Shown here: positions 19,149-27,230 of the stretch, in pieces
Layout: each line of letters starts with the position of its first letter
Position numbering within the stretch: position 1 is the first letter of the stretch
Assembly (NCBI RefSeq): GCF_007990545.2
Contig: NZ_AP019829.2
Coordinates: forward strand, 930,001-994,000
Length of the DNA stretch: 64,000 nt
DNA from: Leptotrichia wadei
GTDB lineage: Bacteria > Fusobacteriota > Fusobacteriia > Fusobacteriales > Leptotrichiaceae
Reading direction: 5' to 3'
Position numbers and translations under genes: made by a program
The notes under the pieces: model-generated
What the model saw: the letters and a program-made list of their open reading frames with translations, nothing else
What the model was told of the DNA's origin: nothing
The model's database searches: none

Positions 19149-19598
19149 ATGTGATAGGAACCCAGAAAAAATCATAAAAAAGATAGGAAAGAAGAAGAGC
19201 TATTTCTGTTTCCAGGTAAAAGGGAACCAGAAGACTTTAAAAGAAGATATAGAAGATTACTTTGCTGACAAGGGATTCAGAAGAAAATGGAAAAAAGCAG
19301 GAACAGAAAAGGTATTACATAACGAATATAGCAGGGGGAGTGGAAGAATTTGTAAGAGCGGTAAGAGGACATTGGGCAATAGAAAGCTATCGCTGGATAC
19401 TGGATGTGACTGACATTCAGAGAAGATGCAAGTAGGACATTGAACAAAAATGTGGCAAGAAACTTAAATATTCTAAGGAAATTAGCAATCTCAATACTAG
19501 AAGAGCTGCCGTTCAGAAAGAAATTTAGCAGAAGGATAAAGAGATATATCATATCATTAGATGTAAGAAGATATTTAAAATTATTTTTTGATATATGA
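19136..19598 (+). pseudogene. ISAs1-family transposase, 3' remnant with frameshift
   Basis: The frame from 19136 reads IGIIDVIGTQKKIIKKIG and FQVKGNQKTLKEDIEDYF, matching the second catalytic Asp region and following block of ISAs1 transposases. The reading frame then changes before RGHWAIESYRWILDV (third acidic residue). A further shift near 19413 leads to EDASRTLNKNVARNLNILRK, ending TGA 19596-19598. The N-terminal half is absent. Non-functional. Confidence 0.8.
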
Positions 19599-19681
19599 AA
19601 TGCTGTTGTAAAAAAAATGGATAAATATAAAGAAACAGTTTAAAATATTCATGCGTTTGTCGTGTTGAAATATAAAATAAC

Positions 19682-19710
19682 TTGTACCCAAACTCAAAAT
19701 ATTGTATAAT
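19682..19710 (+). promoter_or_regulatory. Promoter upstream of the frameshifted lipoprotein
   Basis: TTGTAC (19682-19687), 17-base spacer, TATAAT (19705-19710), just outside the right ISAs1-like repeat, about 88 bases before the lipoprotein start codon. Confidence 0.65.
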
Positions 19711-19797
19711 AAAAAAAATACACATAAATAGTTAATACATGAAATGGAAAGATAATTTGATATAGAAAAGAACAATATAAAAGGAGATAGTGTATTT

Positions 19798-19964
19798 ATG
19801 AAAAAATAATTATGTTGGTTATATTAGCTATGACACTTGTAAGTTGTGCTTTATCTGAATTAAATGAAGCACGTGAAAGAAGAGCTGAAAGAGGAGAAAA
19901 ATGTTACGAATATTTTAGTGGATATATACATTGTGAGGATAAATTCGGAAACAAGACATACTAA
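19798..19964 (+). pseudogene. Small lipoprotein, out of frame at an A6 tract
   Basis: AAGGAGATAG precedes ATG 19798, but ATG-AAAAAA-TAA stops at once. With one more A the frame continues for about 54 codons: MKKIIMLVILAM, lipobox LVSC, then a charged tail with two further cysteines, ending at TAA 19962. An internal ATG at 19812 keeps the lipobox but is about 20 bases from the ribosome site. It is either a recent one-base deletion, a sequencing error or a slippage-controlled gene. Confidence 0.6.
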
Positions 19965-20117
19965 TAAATAATAAACTTATATAGGAAGGGCAGTGGATTC
20001 TCGTTTAGGGAGGATGTATTTTGCTCTTTTTATTTTGGTTAAATAATTGTATTTTTTAATTAATTTTCTAATTAAAATCAATTCTGTTCTCAATATTAAT
20101 AACATTGGCTTATTGTA

Positions 20118-20146
20118 TTGACAATGTAATTATAAATTGGTACAAT
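20118..20146 (+). promoter_or_regulatory. Promoter of the RelB-like gene
   Basis: TTGACA (20118-20123), 17-base spacer, TACAAT (20141-20146), 24 bases before the ATG. The preceding gap 19965-20117 holds no gene that I can see. Confidence 0.7.
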
Positions 20147-20169
20147 GAAGAAAAAAAGAGGTATTTGTT

Positions 20170-20445
20170 ATGGCAAATGCAAATTTAAGTATTAGAGTTG
20201 ATAAAGAAACAAAAGAAAAAGCAAACGAATTGTTTAACAAATTTGGCTTGACAATGACAACAGCAGTAAATATGTTCTTAAAAACTGCAATTAGAGAAAA
20301 TAGAATCCCTTTTGAATTGAAATTGGAAGAAGAGCCAAATGAAGTGACTTTAGAAGCAATGAGAGAAGCTGATAGAATTGCAAGAGATGATAATGTAAAG
20401 GGATATGACAGCATAGAGGAGTTGAGAGAGGCACTTGGTGTATAA
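20170..20445 (+). CDS. RelB/DinJ-family antitoxin without an adjacent toxin
   Basis: The 91-residue protein begins NLSIRVDKETKEKANELF and continues FGLTMTTAVNMFLKTA, the ribbon-helix-helix region of RelB/DinJ antitoxins. The C-terminal part is acidic and would wrap a toxin. A strong terminator follows at 20460 and the next gene is an unrelated membrane protein, so no YafQ/RelE partner is encoded beside it. It may be an orphan, or may answer to a toxin elsewhere. Confidence 0.85.
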   Translation: MANANLSIRVDKETKEKANELFNKFGLTMTTAVNMFLKTAIRENRIPFELKLEEEPNEVTLEAMREADRIARDDNVKGYDSIEELREALGV

Positions 20446-20459
20446 AGAAATAGGTTCAC

Positions 20460-20494
20460 ACTCAGAACTGTTTTAGTATGGTTCTGAGTTTTTT
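20460..20494 (+). terminator. Rho-independent terminator of the RelB-like gene
   Basis: ACTCAGAAC (20460-20468) pairs with GTTCTGAGT (20481-20489), followed by a T-run. Confidence 0.85.
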
Positions 20495-20521
20495 ATGATA
20501 TTATGAAGGAGTGGATTTTTT

Positions 20522-21226
20522 ATGAAAAAAATATTTTTTGTTTTAATTATTATAATAATTTTAATTATAATATTTGTTAAATTATACAAAAGAAAGATAA
20601 AATCGGATTCAGAACATACAGCTGAAGAGTTTGTTAATAAACTCGATGAATTAGGATATTTTAAGTATGCTAAAAAAGGAGATGCTCCTTCTTTAAAGAA
20701 AGAAATGTTAGAGATGATAAGAAAATATGGAAGTGAAGGAACATTAACTACGTTATGGGATGAAAATGCAAATGTAGCAAAAGATTATAGATTTTATTTT
20801 TGTGATGGAGAAACAGTTTTTGAAGGGGATGGAATACCAGATTTGATAAATGATCTACAACCTTCATTTGAAAAATTTGGAGTTAAAATCAAAATTGACA
20901 GTTTTTCAGAAGAATGGGATGACGAAAAAGGATTAAGCACCAAAATTAAAATTAATGGCACAGAGTATGAAATTTTTAAAAATTTTAAAAAAAGTGGATG
21001 GGGAGAAGCTCCTATGAGAATAGCATATGCTGTAAATAAAGAACTTGAAAAAAAAGGAATAAATGAAAAAATTTATTTAATATCAGGTGGAAATGACGGG
21101 AAATTAGTATTTTTAACAGAAGAGCAACATAAATATATCTATGCCTTTTTTAAAGATTCCAAAGAAAAGCCTCTCGAATTGAATGAATGGGGAAAGGTAA
21201 TGAAAACAGAGCCGTTGAATTTTTAA
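20522..21226 (+). CDS. Membrane-anchored protein of unknown function
   Basis: The 234-residue protein has a single N-terminal hydrophobic helix (about 4-21) followed by KLYKRK, then a soluble domain with segments such as FYFCDGETVFEGDGIPDL and NKELEKKGINEKIYLISGGNDG. I do not recognise the domain. ATG 20522 has GAAGGAG upstream. It precedes an OmpA-like protein by 24 bases and is probably co-transcribed with it. The size and setting would fit an immunity-type or cell-envelope protein, but that is a guess. Confidence 0.7.
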   Translation: MKKIFFVLIIIIILIIIFVKLYKRKIKSDSEHTAEEFVNKLDELGYFKYAKKGDAPSLKKEMLEMIRKYGSEGTLTTLWDENANVAKDYRFYFCDGETVFEGDGIPDLINDLQPSFEKFGVKIKIDSFSEEWDDEKGLSTKIKINGTEYEIFKNFKKSGWGEAPMRIAYAVNKELEKKGINEKIYLISGGNDGKLVFLTEEQHKYIYAFFKDSKEKPLELNEWGKVMKTEPLNF

Positions 21227-21250
21227 TCTATTAAGAAAGGATAAATTTAA

Positions 21251-21982
21251 ATGAAAAAAATAATTTTACTTTTCACAATAATTTTAGAATTTAATCTATT
21301 TTCAAATACACCGTATGATGAGTTTTCTCAAAAAGTGGAGAAATTGGAAGAAAAAATAAAAAATAGAGATAAAAAAGCAATTAATAATTTAGGAAATTTG
21401 TATGCAAAAGATGAAAATTCCCGCAATATTCCTAAAGCGAAAGAATATTATAGATTGGCAATAAAAAATGGTTCTGAAATTGCTAGTAAAAATCTTGAAA
21501 TAGCAAATAAACTTCCAAAATTGTGTTCTGATGGAGCGATATGTGAAAATTGGACTACGATTAGATTTGTAGATAAAGATGGAAAAATTGTGAAAATGAT
21601 AATAAAAGGGTTTCCTGTTAATAAAGAAGAAGTGACTGAGATTGAAAAACGGGAAATTAAAGGCGAAATAGAATATTTATTAAATGTTTTTCTTGAGAAT
21701 GAAGAATTTGTAATTGTTGGGTATGCTGATAAAACCGAGAATAATAAAAATAAATTATCTTTATTGAGAGCTGAAAAAATGGCAGAATTTCTGAAACGAA
21801 ATGAATTGAGAAAAGATATAAAAATTACTAAAATGATTGGAAAAGGAGCTGAAGATCCAATTGATACGAATGATACAGTAGAGGGAAGATACAATAATCG
21901 TCGTGTTGAAATTTTGTTAAAAAATGGGAAAGTTAAAAAAATTGATATTAGTAACTTGCTGAATCAACTGAAAGATGAATAA
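21251..21982 (+). CDS. Secreted Sel1/TPR plus OmpA-like protein
   Basis: The 243-residue protein has a signal peptide (about 1-17, no lipobox cysteine), one or two Sel1/TPR-like repeats (AINNLGNLYAKDENSRNIPK; AKEYYRLAIKNG) and a C-terminal OmpA-like peptidoglycan-binding domain. That domain shows IVGYADKTENNKN, LSLLRAEKMAEFL and GRYNNRRVEILL, with the conserved Asp and Arg. It is likely periplasmic and anchored to the cell wall. Confidence 0.78.
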   Translation: MKKIILLFTIILEFNLFSNTPYDEFSQKVEKLEEKIKNRDKKAINNLGNLYAKDENSRNIPKAKEYYRLAIKNGSEIASKNLEIANKLPKLCSDGAICENWTTIRFVDKDGKIVKMIIKGFPVNKEEVTEIEKREIKGEIEYLLNVFLENEEFVIVGYADKTENNKNKLSLLRAEKMAEFLKRNELRKDIKITKMIGKGAEDPIDTNDTVEGRYNNRRVEILLKNGKVKKIDISNLLNQLKDE

Positions 21983-22061
21983 ATTTTGAAAAAGTTTCGA
22001 TTTTACAAAAAGATATGGTATAATCAATATTGAAAAAAGGTTGAAGGAGAAGGTGATTTTG

Positions 22062-22430
22062 ATGAAAAAAATTTTTAATAAAAAGATTGGTATTTTAGTT
22101 TTTTCTTTGGTATGTGCTGGATTTTTGAATGCTAAACCTGTGAGAAGTGAGAATGAGGCTTTAAGACTTGTGCAAAATTCAATAATTAAGCATAGATTTG
22201 GTGGTAGTCAAGGAACGAAATGTATGAGATTTTATGTTGATGAAACAGCTGAAGAATTTGAAATTGATGTGCGAAGTAATAATGCGAAATGTGGTGGAGA
22301 TCCAAGTGTTGAGCCACGTTTGTTTAGTTATACTGTGAATAAAATAACTGGAGAACTTGCGACAGATAATTTTAGTTATGCAGAAGATCAGGGAATAGAC
22401 TGGGAAGGAGATTTTCTTCCGATAGATTAA
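22062..22430 (+). CDS. Small secreted protein
   Basis: ATG 22062 is preferred over the in-frame TTG 22041 because GGAGAAGGTG lies just before it. The product is 122 residues: signal peptide ending near FLNA, then a compact domain with two cysteines (KCMRFY and AKCGG), probably a disulphide. The ending DWEGDFLPID is acidic. Family not recognised. It stands downstream of the OmpA-like gene by 79 bases. Confidence 0.7.
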   Translation: MKKIFNKKIGILVFSLVCAGFLNAKPVRSENEALRLVQNSIIKHRFGGSQGTKCMRFYVDETAEEFEIDVRSNNAKCGGDPSVEPRLFSYTVNKITGELATDNFSYAEDQGIDWEGDFLPID

Positions 22431-22471
22431 CTTTTAATATTTTGAAGCTATTAAGAAGTAGAGTCTAAATT

Positions 22472-22540
22472 ATGAAAAAATTTATTTTAATATTAATATT
22501 TGTTTTGGGAAATTTTATTTTTGCAGAAGTAATGGATTAG
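22472..22540 (+). pseudogene. Truncated secreted protein (signal peptide only)
   Basis: ATG 22472 opens a 22-codon frame consisting of a signal peptide MKKFILILIFVLGNFIFA plus four residues, ending TAG 22538. It resembles the 5' end of the secreted-protein genes nearby. A right end of the ~120 bp repeat family lies 31 bases after the stop, so the gene was probably cut by a rearrangement. Confidence 0.5.
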
Positions 22541-22570
22541 GATACAGAGAGTTTTTTTACCTAAAACATA

Positions 22571-22589
22571 GGTTTATAGGGTTTAGTAT
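22571..22589. repeat. Right end of the ~120 bp inverted-repeat family
   Basis: GGTTTATAGGGTTTAGTAT matches the right ends at 10512-10530 and 63378-63399. No left partner is visible about 120 bases upstream. Confidence 0.45.
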
Positions 22590-22633
22590 TAGAACTAATA
22601 AATTAAAAAAAATATCATAGAATAGAGAAAAAG

Positions 22634-22676
22634 AGTTATCTAAATTCAATTACGAATATAGATAGCTTTTATTTTT
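22634..22676. terminator. Terminator between convergent units
   Basis: AGTTATCTA (22634-22642) pairs with TAGATAGCT (22659-22667, one G-U), followed by TTTATTTTT on the plus strand and an A-rich 5' side. It overlaps the stop of the minus-strand PLD gene. Confidence 0.7.
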
Positions 22677-23496
22677 GATTTATTCTTTTTTTCAATTCTC
22701 CTAATGGAATGGACTTGGAAGTTTTTATCAAATCCTTATAGACATTATTTAAATGCCTGATTACAGATTTATCAGTTATTCTTATACAAGTTTCGTGATT
22801 AAAGAGAAAGCCTGTAGTAGTAAAGTTTAAAGAACCTAAAAAGGCAATTTTGCTGTCGATTATGTAGATTTTACTATGAAGATTGTAGCTTTTTTCAAGA
22901 ATATGTATATTGAAATTATCTCGTTTTGAGTAGTAAAATTCGTGGTTTATTGTTAGTTTTCTTAAAAAAAGGGTTAATATTCCAAAAATAATGGTAAGTG
23001 CTAAAAAATTATTTTTGGAAATTGGGAGTATATTTTTTGTAAAAGAAATATCGAAAATAAAGGATGTAAAGATTTCTAACGCTGCGATGGATAAAATAAT
23101 ATAAAAAAATATTAATAGGGACTTTCCCAAAAGAAACAACCATTTTTCAGAACCTAAAATAAGATTTTGGCTATATAAGTTCTTTTTTAAAAAAGGATAA
23201 ATTCTTTCGTTATCTTTTGAAATAATGTTTACTTGAACATCTTTGTTTAATGCCTCAAAAATATCTTCAGTTATCATATCCCCACTTAAAAAGGGAGAAA
23301 TTACCGTAATTGATTTTTTAGCTTTCTGTATTGCATTTCTAACACTAATTCCAGCCTTTTTCCCAATATAAATATCACAGGAAATTCCTTCTAAAAAAGA
23401 TTGTTCAAATTTTGGGATGCTTTTTTTTCTTTCAGTTTTTGTTTTTACAGTTTTTTTTGTTGAATTATTTGTTCGTTTTGTTGTAGTTTTTTTCAT
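22669..23496 (-). CDS. Phospholipase D-like membrane protein
   Basis: The 275-residue protein has one HKD motif: His207-x-Lys209, Asp214, then GSLN 221-224. An N-terminal lysine/threonine-rich stretch (1-28) precedes a half-domain with ITVISPFLSGD. Two hydrophobic helices (about 119-144 and 163-178) lie between the two halves. PLD enzymes need two HKD motifs, so it must dimerise or be non-catalytic. Its start codon overlaps the stop of the upstream hydrolase gene (TAATG), so the two are translationally coupled. Confidence 0.8.
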   Translation of the reverse strand: MKKTTTKRTNNSTKKTVKTKTERKKSIPKFEQSFLEGISCDIYIGKKAGISVRNAIQKAKKSITVISPFLSGDMITEDIFEALNKDVQVNIISKDNERIYPFLKKNLYSQNLILGSEKWLFLLGKSLLIFFYIILSIAALEIFTSFIFDISFTKNILPISKNNFLALTIIFGILTLFLRKLTINHEFYYSKRDNFNIHILEKSYNLHSKIYIIDSKIAFLGSLNFTTTGFLFNHETCIRITDKSVIRHLNNVYKDLIKTSKSIPLGELKKRINQK

Positions 23497-24335
23497 TATT
23501 TTTCCTTCTCTTTATTTAGATCTGAACTTTTGAAAAATTCAGAAATTTCCTTCATCGTTCGTTTATCCTTTAGAATACTGGTATGAGTCGTATTTTCAAT
23601 AATTTTGAAATTATCAGATTTCATTTTTGCAGTTTTTAGAGGCACCATTCCATCGTCTTCTCCACGAATTATCATCGAATACAGCGGATTATTTGTCTTA
23701 TTTCCAATTAAAATCATATAGTCGTAATCAGGCTCGCCAAGCTGATTTACAAAACTGTCTTTTTTTGTACTAAATTGGGGAACGACTTTTCCAAGCATAG
23801 ATGGGAGTTTGTCTACAAAAGGAACATCTGCCAGATGGCTTCCGTGAGATGGTGGGGAAATAAATACGACTTTTCCTAGATTTTCAAGCGGATTTTCCTT
23901 TAAATAATACCGAAGGATTCCAGTTCCCATGGAATGTGCCACAAAATTAATTTTTATATTTTGATTAAAATTTTTGTTTATTTTTTTATGAAAATTTTCT
24001 GAGAGAATCTGCTCTTTAATAGTTTCAATATTTGGCTCTATATAAAGATCAGAAATTTCCTCAGCAGTTTCTTTCGTTGTGGGATACTGAATATTAATAA
24101 TCCTGTAATTGTCCTTAAAATTTTGAGCAATGCTTTCCATATCTGAACTTTTTCCATAAATACCATGAAGAAGTACCAAAAAATCCTGATTTTTCCGAGA
24201 TTTATCATTCTTTTCATAATAGATTTTAATTTTATATTCGTGATAGAGAAGTTTAGCTATGATATTTTTTGCTATAACAATTTCGGCTGCCTTAAATGTT
24301 GAACCAATTAATATATCTTTCATTATTTCTTTCAT
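23496..24335 (-). CDS. Alpha/beta hydrolase, lipase-like
   Basis: The 279-residue protein has the oxyanion segment LLHGIYG (55-61), nucleophile elbow AHSMG with Ser135, acid in GEDDGMVP and His in NTTHTSIL. This is a complete triad of the lipase/esterase class. ATG 24335 is used; ATG 24323 is an alternative. No clear signal peptide, although residues 11-31 are amphipathic. It is in an apparent operon coaX - hydrolase - PLD-like protein, suggesting membrane-lipid chemistry for the last two. Confidence 0.82.
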   Translation of the reverse strand: MKEIMKDILIGSTFKAAEIVIAKNIIAKLLYHEYKIKIYYEKNDKSRKNQDFLVLLHGIYGKSSDMESIAQNFKDNYRIINIQYPTTKETAEEISDLYIEPNIETIKEQILSENFHKKINKNFNQNIKINFVAHSMGTGILRYYLKENPLENLGKVVFISPPSHGSHLADVPFVDKLPSMLGKVVPQFSTKKDSFVNQLGEPDYDYMILIGNKTNNPLYSMIIRGEDDGMVPLKTAKMKSDNFKIIENTTHTSILKDKRTMKEISEFFKSSDLNKEKEK

Positions 24336-24357
24336 TTTTTACGGTTATTCCTTTTCA

Positions 24358-25158
24358 TCATATTCCGTCACTATTTTCCTTTAAAAAATTAAGTCGATAA
24401 AATTCAAAAATCCCCATTTCTCCAAGTTTTGGAACATATTCATCAATTTGCTCAATATATTCTGAAATTTTTTCTCCTTGCCCGCCAGTTGCGATAACAT
24501 AAGCATTTGGGAAAAACTTTTTGTATTGCAGAATTAGTTCTTTTATTGAGCCGACATTTCCGTAAAAGATGCCAGCATTAATTTGAGAAACTGTATTTAT
24601 TCCCAGAACAGTTTCAGGCTCTGTAAATTCGATTTTGGGCAAAGCGGCAGTATTGCTAAATAGGGCGTTTATTGAAAGTGCAATTCCTGGGATAATGCAT
24701 CCGCCCATATAAGTTGAATCCTTTATCATGTCAAAGGTTGTGGCTGTTCCAAAGTCAATTATTAAAAGTTCCTTTTCTGGATAAAGTTTTTTTGTCGCCA
24801 AAATATCTACAATTCTGTCTGCCCCAAGTCCACGTTCCATATTTGGCAAAATTTTTATTTCTTTTATCTTATTTTCTACATTGTCAAGCGTTACAAAAGT
24901 TGGATCAATTTCAAAATATTTTTTTCCAAGCCTTGTAAAGTTTTCATTAATGTTTGGAACAACCGATGAAACTATAATATTTTTTATATTTGAAATTTCC
25001 AGATTTTTGCTTTTTGAAAATTCGTTTAACATTATAAAAAGAGTATCTTCCGTAAACTCCAAATGTGTCGGTATTCTGAATGTTGCTAAAATATTTCCAT
25101 CTTCATTATAAAAAATTGGTACAATATGTGTATTTCCAATATCAAATCCTAAAATCAT
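24358..25158 (-). CDS. coaX: Type III pantothenate kinase
   Basis: It phosphorylates pantothenate, the first step of coenzyme A synthesis. The ASKHA-fold motifs are present: DIGNTH (5-10), GLGADR, DFGTATTFD, GGCIIPG and ATGG. The length of 266 is usual for CoaX. A GAAAGGA precedes the ATG at 25158. It is the first gene of a probable three-gene operon with 22 bases to the hydrolase. Confidence 0.93.
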   Translation of the reverse strand: MILGFDIGNTHIVPIFYNEDGNILATFRIPTHLEFTEDTLFIMLNEFSKSKNLEISNIKNIIVSSVVPNINENFTRLGKKYFEIDPTFVTLDNVENKIKEIKILPNMERGLGADRIVDILATKKLYPEKELLIIDFGTATTFDMIKDSTYMGGCIIPGIALSINALFSNTAALPKIEFTEPETVLGINTVSQINAGIFYGNVGSIKELILQYKKFFPNAYVIATGGQGEKISEYIEQIDEYVPKLGEMGIFEFYRLNFLKENSDGI

Positions 25159-25233
25159 AATTTTTTTCCTTTCTATAAAAAACTATTTTTAATTTCTTTA
25201 TTTTTTAACAATTTTATTTAATTTCTAGTAATT

Positions 25234-26886
25234 TTACTTCATAAATAATCCAATGTAGGCCATAATAGATAAAATAACTCCCACAATTGCTTCTCCGCTC
25301 ATTAGTCCATTTGATATTAAAAGCAGTTTTGAATGGGAATTTTTTGAAACCTTATTTCCTATAAAACTTACAAGCCCTCCTAAAAATACTGTTGAAGTCA
25401 AGTAAAATGGAACATAAATTCCAATTCCGAAAGTTAAGACTGGCAAATTTAAAAGGCTTAAAATTAGTCCAGCTACAAGGCCCATAAAGAAAATTCCTAA
25501 AAATGGGATTCCATTTATTACTGTCGCTACGATGGAAGCCTGTAATGCAATTAATTCAGTATTTTCAACAGGTCCGATTACTTTGTAGACTTTGAAAAAT
25601 ACGAAAAATAAAAATGTTATTACGAATGAACTTACGATTGCACCAATTAATTCTCCAAAAAGCTGTTCTGATGGCTTTACTTTCATTTTGTACCCTGATT
25701 TAAAGTCATTTAAAATATCGCCTGCAAGTCCGCAAGCAACTGTTATAATGCAGGCCAGCATAAATAATATTAAGGTATTTAAATTTGTATAAAATTTTAT
25801 TCCGCCAATATTTAAGCCATTTAGCATTTTATTTAAGAATGAAATTAATAAAATTGTAATTATAGCGTAAATTTCCATTGGATTGACCCCAGTTTTTCCA
25901 GTTGAATATCCAGCGATTATTGTACATAAAATTGAAATCAGCACTAAAATTAATGAAAGAAAAATTGGTAATTTATAAATAAAAGTTATAATAATTATGG
26001 AAATAACCGATAAAACGAGTAATTTTACTACAATGCTTTTATTTTCTGTATCCTTTTTCATTTTATTTACAAAAATAATTTTTAAAACTATAGCAATACC
26101 AATTCCAATCATAAATCCCATTCCAAAACTGTTTTTCATAATAGGGAAATCAGCAATTTTAAACATTTTTGCAAGTGGCTCTCCAATAAAAAGAACAATC
26201 GCACCACCTAAAAACCAGACAAATGTATTTATAAATCCAAGTACATATCCTATTCCAACTAAAAGTGGCGATATATAAATACTAAAAAGTCCATTTTTTA
26301 GTGTAACTACTGTTGGAATAAGAGATGCTTTTCCTTTTGTAGAGCTAAAATCACGAAAAAAGGCGACAATTGAGCTAAATAATGTTCCAAAAGCTACATA
26401 ACGGATATTTTCCGCACTTTTTCCTGAATCTACAAGATTATAGGCAGCTTCTCCAATTGGAAATTCCAATTTTTCCTCTTCGATCAATTTTGCACGAAAA
26501 ATATATGATAAAAATGCCCCTGCGATACTTCCACTTAAAATAGCTAAAAGCAGCTGATACTGATTAATATCCGTTAATTTTCCACCTAGAATAATGTAGG
26601 CAGGCATTGTAAAGGCAACTCCTCCAGCTACCATTGAACCAGCACTCATAATAGTATGTGCAACTGTAATTTCCTTGTTATTTGTCTTTTTAAATAAACT
26701 TAATGTTATCATAGATAATAGTGTAACCATTATAGTTGGCCATGGCAATGCTCCAAATTTTAATGCAATGTAGAAAGAGCTAGAAGACACTAGAATTGCT
26801 CCAATAATTCCTGTGAAAACTGCTGGAAATGTTATATTTATTCCGTTCCTCTCAGTTTTTGTTGCTACTTTTTTTGTTTTTCCCAT
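25234..26886 (-). CDS. OPT-family oligopeptide/metal-chelate transporter
   Basis: A polytopic membrane protein with about 14-16 helices. The N-terminal segment FPAVFTGIIGAILVSSSSFY and the later GDILNDFKSGYKMK (typical GD..DLK.G) identify the OPT/YSL family, which imports oligopeptides or metal chelates by proton symport. I choose ATG 26886 because GGGAGG lies seven bases before it. The in-frame ATG 26901 overlaps that ribosome site and has none of its own. The product is then 550 residues. Confidence 0.88.
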   Translation of the reverse strand: MGKTKKVATKTERNGINITFPAVFTGIIGAILVSSSSFYIALKFGALPWPTIMVTLLSMITLSLFKKTNNKEITVAHTIMSAGSMVAGGVAFTMPAYIILGGKLTDINQYQLLLAILSGSIAGAFLSYIFRAKLIEEEKLEFPIGEAAYNLVDSGKSAENIRYVAFGTLFSSIVAFFRDFSSTKGKASLIPTVVTLKNGLFSIYISPLLVGIGYVLGFINTFVWFLGGAIVLFIGEPLAKMFKIADFPIMKNSFGMGFMIGIGIAIVLKIIFVNKMKKDTENKSIVVKLLVLSVISIIIITFIYKLPIFLSLILVLISILCTIIAGYSTGKTGVNPMEIYAIITILLISFLNKMLNGLNIGGIKFYTNLNTLILFMLACIITVACGLAGDILNDFKSGYKMKVKPSEQLFGELIGAIVSSFVITFLFFVFFKVYKVIGPVENTELIALQASIVATVINGIPFLGIFFMGLVAGLILSLLNLPVLTFGIGIYVPFYLTSTVFLGGLVSFIGNKVSKNSHSKLLLISNGLMSGEAIVGVILSIMAYIGLFMK

Positions 26887-27230
26887 TAATTTTCCTCCCA
26901 TTTTTTAATTTTATATAAAAATATGTCTTCTTGTTAAAATTTTACTTCATTTATATGGCTTTTGTCAATGAAATTTTTAGAAATATAATTTAGTATTTAT
27001 ATGATTTTTTATTTAATGGATTTTTGTAAATTAATTGTAAAAATAAAAACTATAAAAATTGAATAACAAAGGCAAAATGAACTTTCAATATTAGATTTAT
27101 TAGAAATTATAATAAATTTTTGAATTTATTATTAAAATATATAAAAAATTGTGGTATAATGTGAAAATATGAGTATAAACAAAAAATTGAATAAAAATAA
27201 AATAATTTTTGGAAGAGGAGAATAGAATAT
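26887..27230. promoter_or_regulatory. Divergent OPT/asnS intergenic region
   Basis: A very AT-rich gap. The only good signal is TATAAT at 27155-27160 for asnS (weak -35 TTAAAA at 27132) and AGAGGAG before the asnS ATG. I see no T-box, terminator or repeat. Confidence 0.5.

Larger units (their letters stand above)
16495..19664. mobile_element. Composite relic bounded by ISAs1-like inverted repeats
   Basis: CACGACAAACGCATGAA at 16495-16511 has a perfect 17 bp reverse complement at 19648-19664. Immediately inside the right repeat lies the 3' half of an ISAs1-type transposase (pseudogene at 19136). The 5' half is missing; in its place are an IS200/IS605 element and a two-gene DNA-repair-like cassette. 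I infer one ISAs1 element that lost part of its transposase and acquired other DNA. The 17 bp repeat is seen directly; the family name rests on the transposase remnant. Confidence 0.65.
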
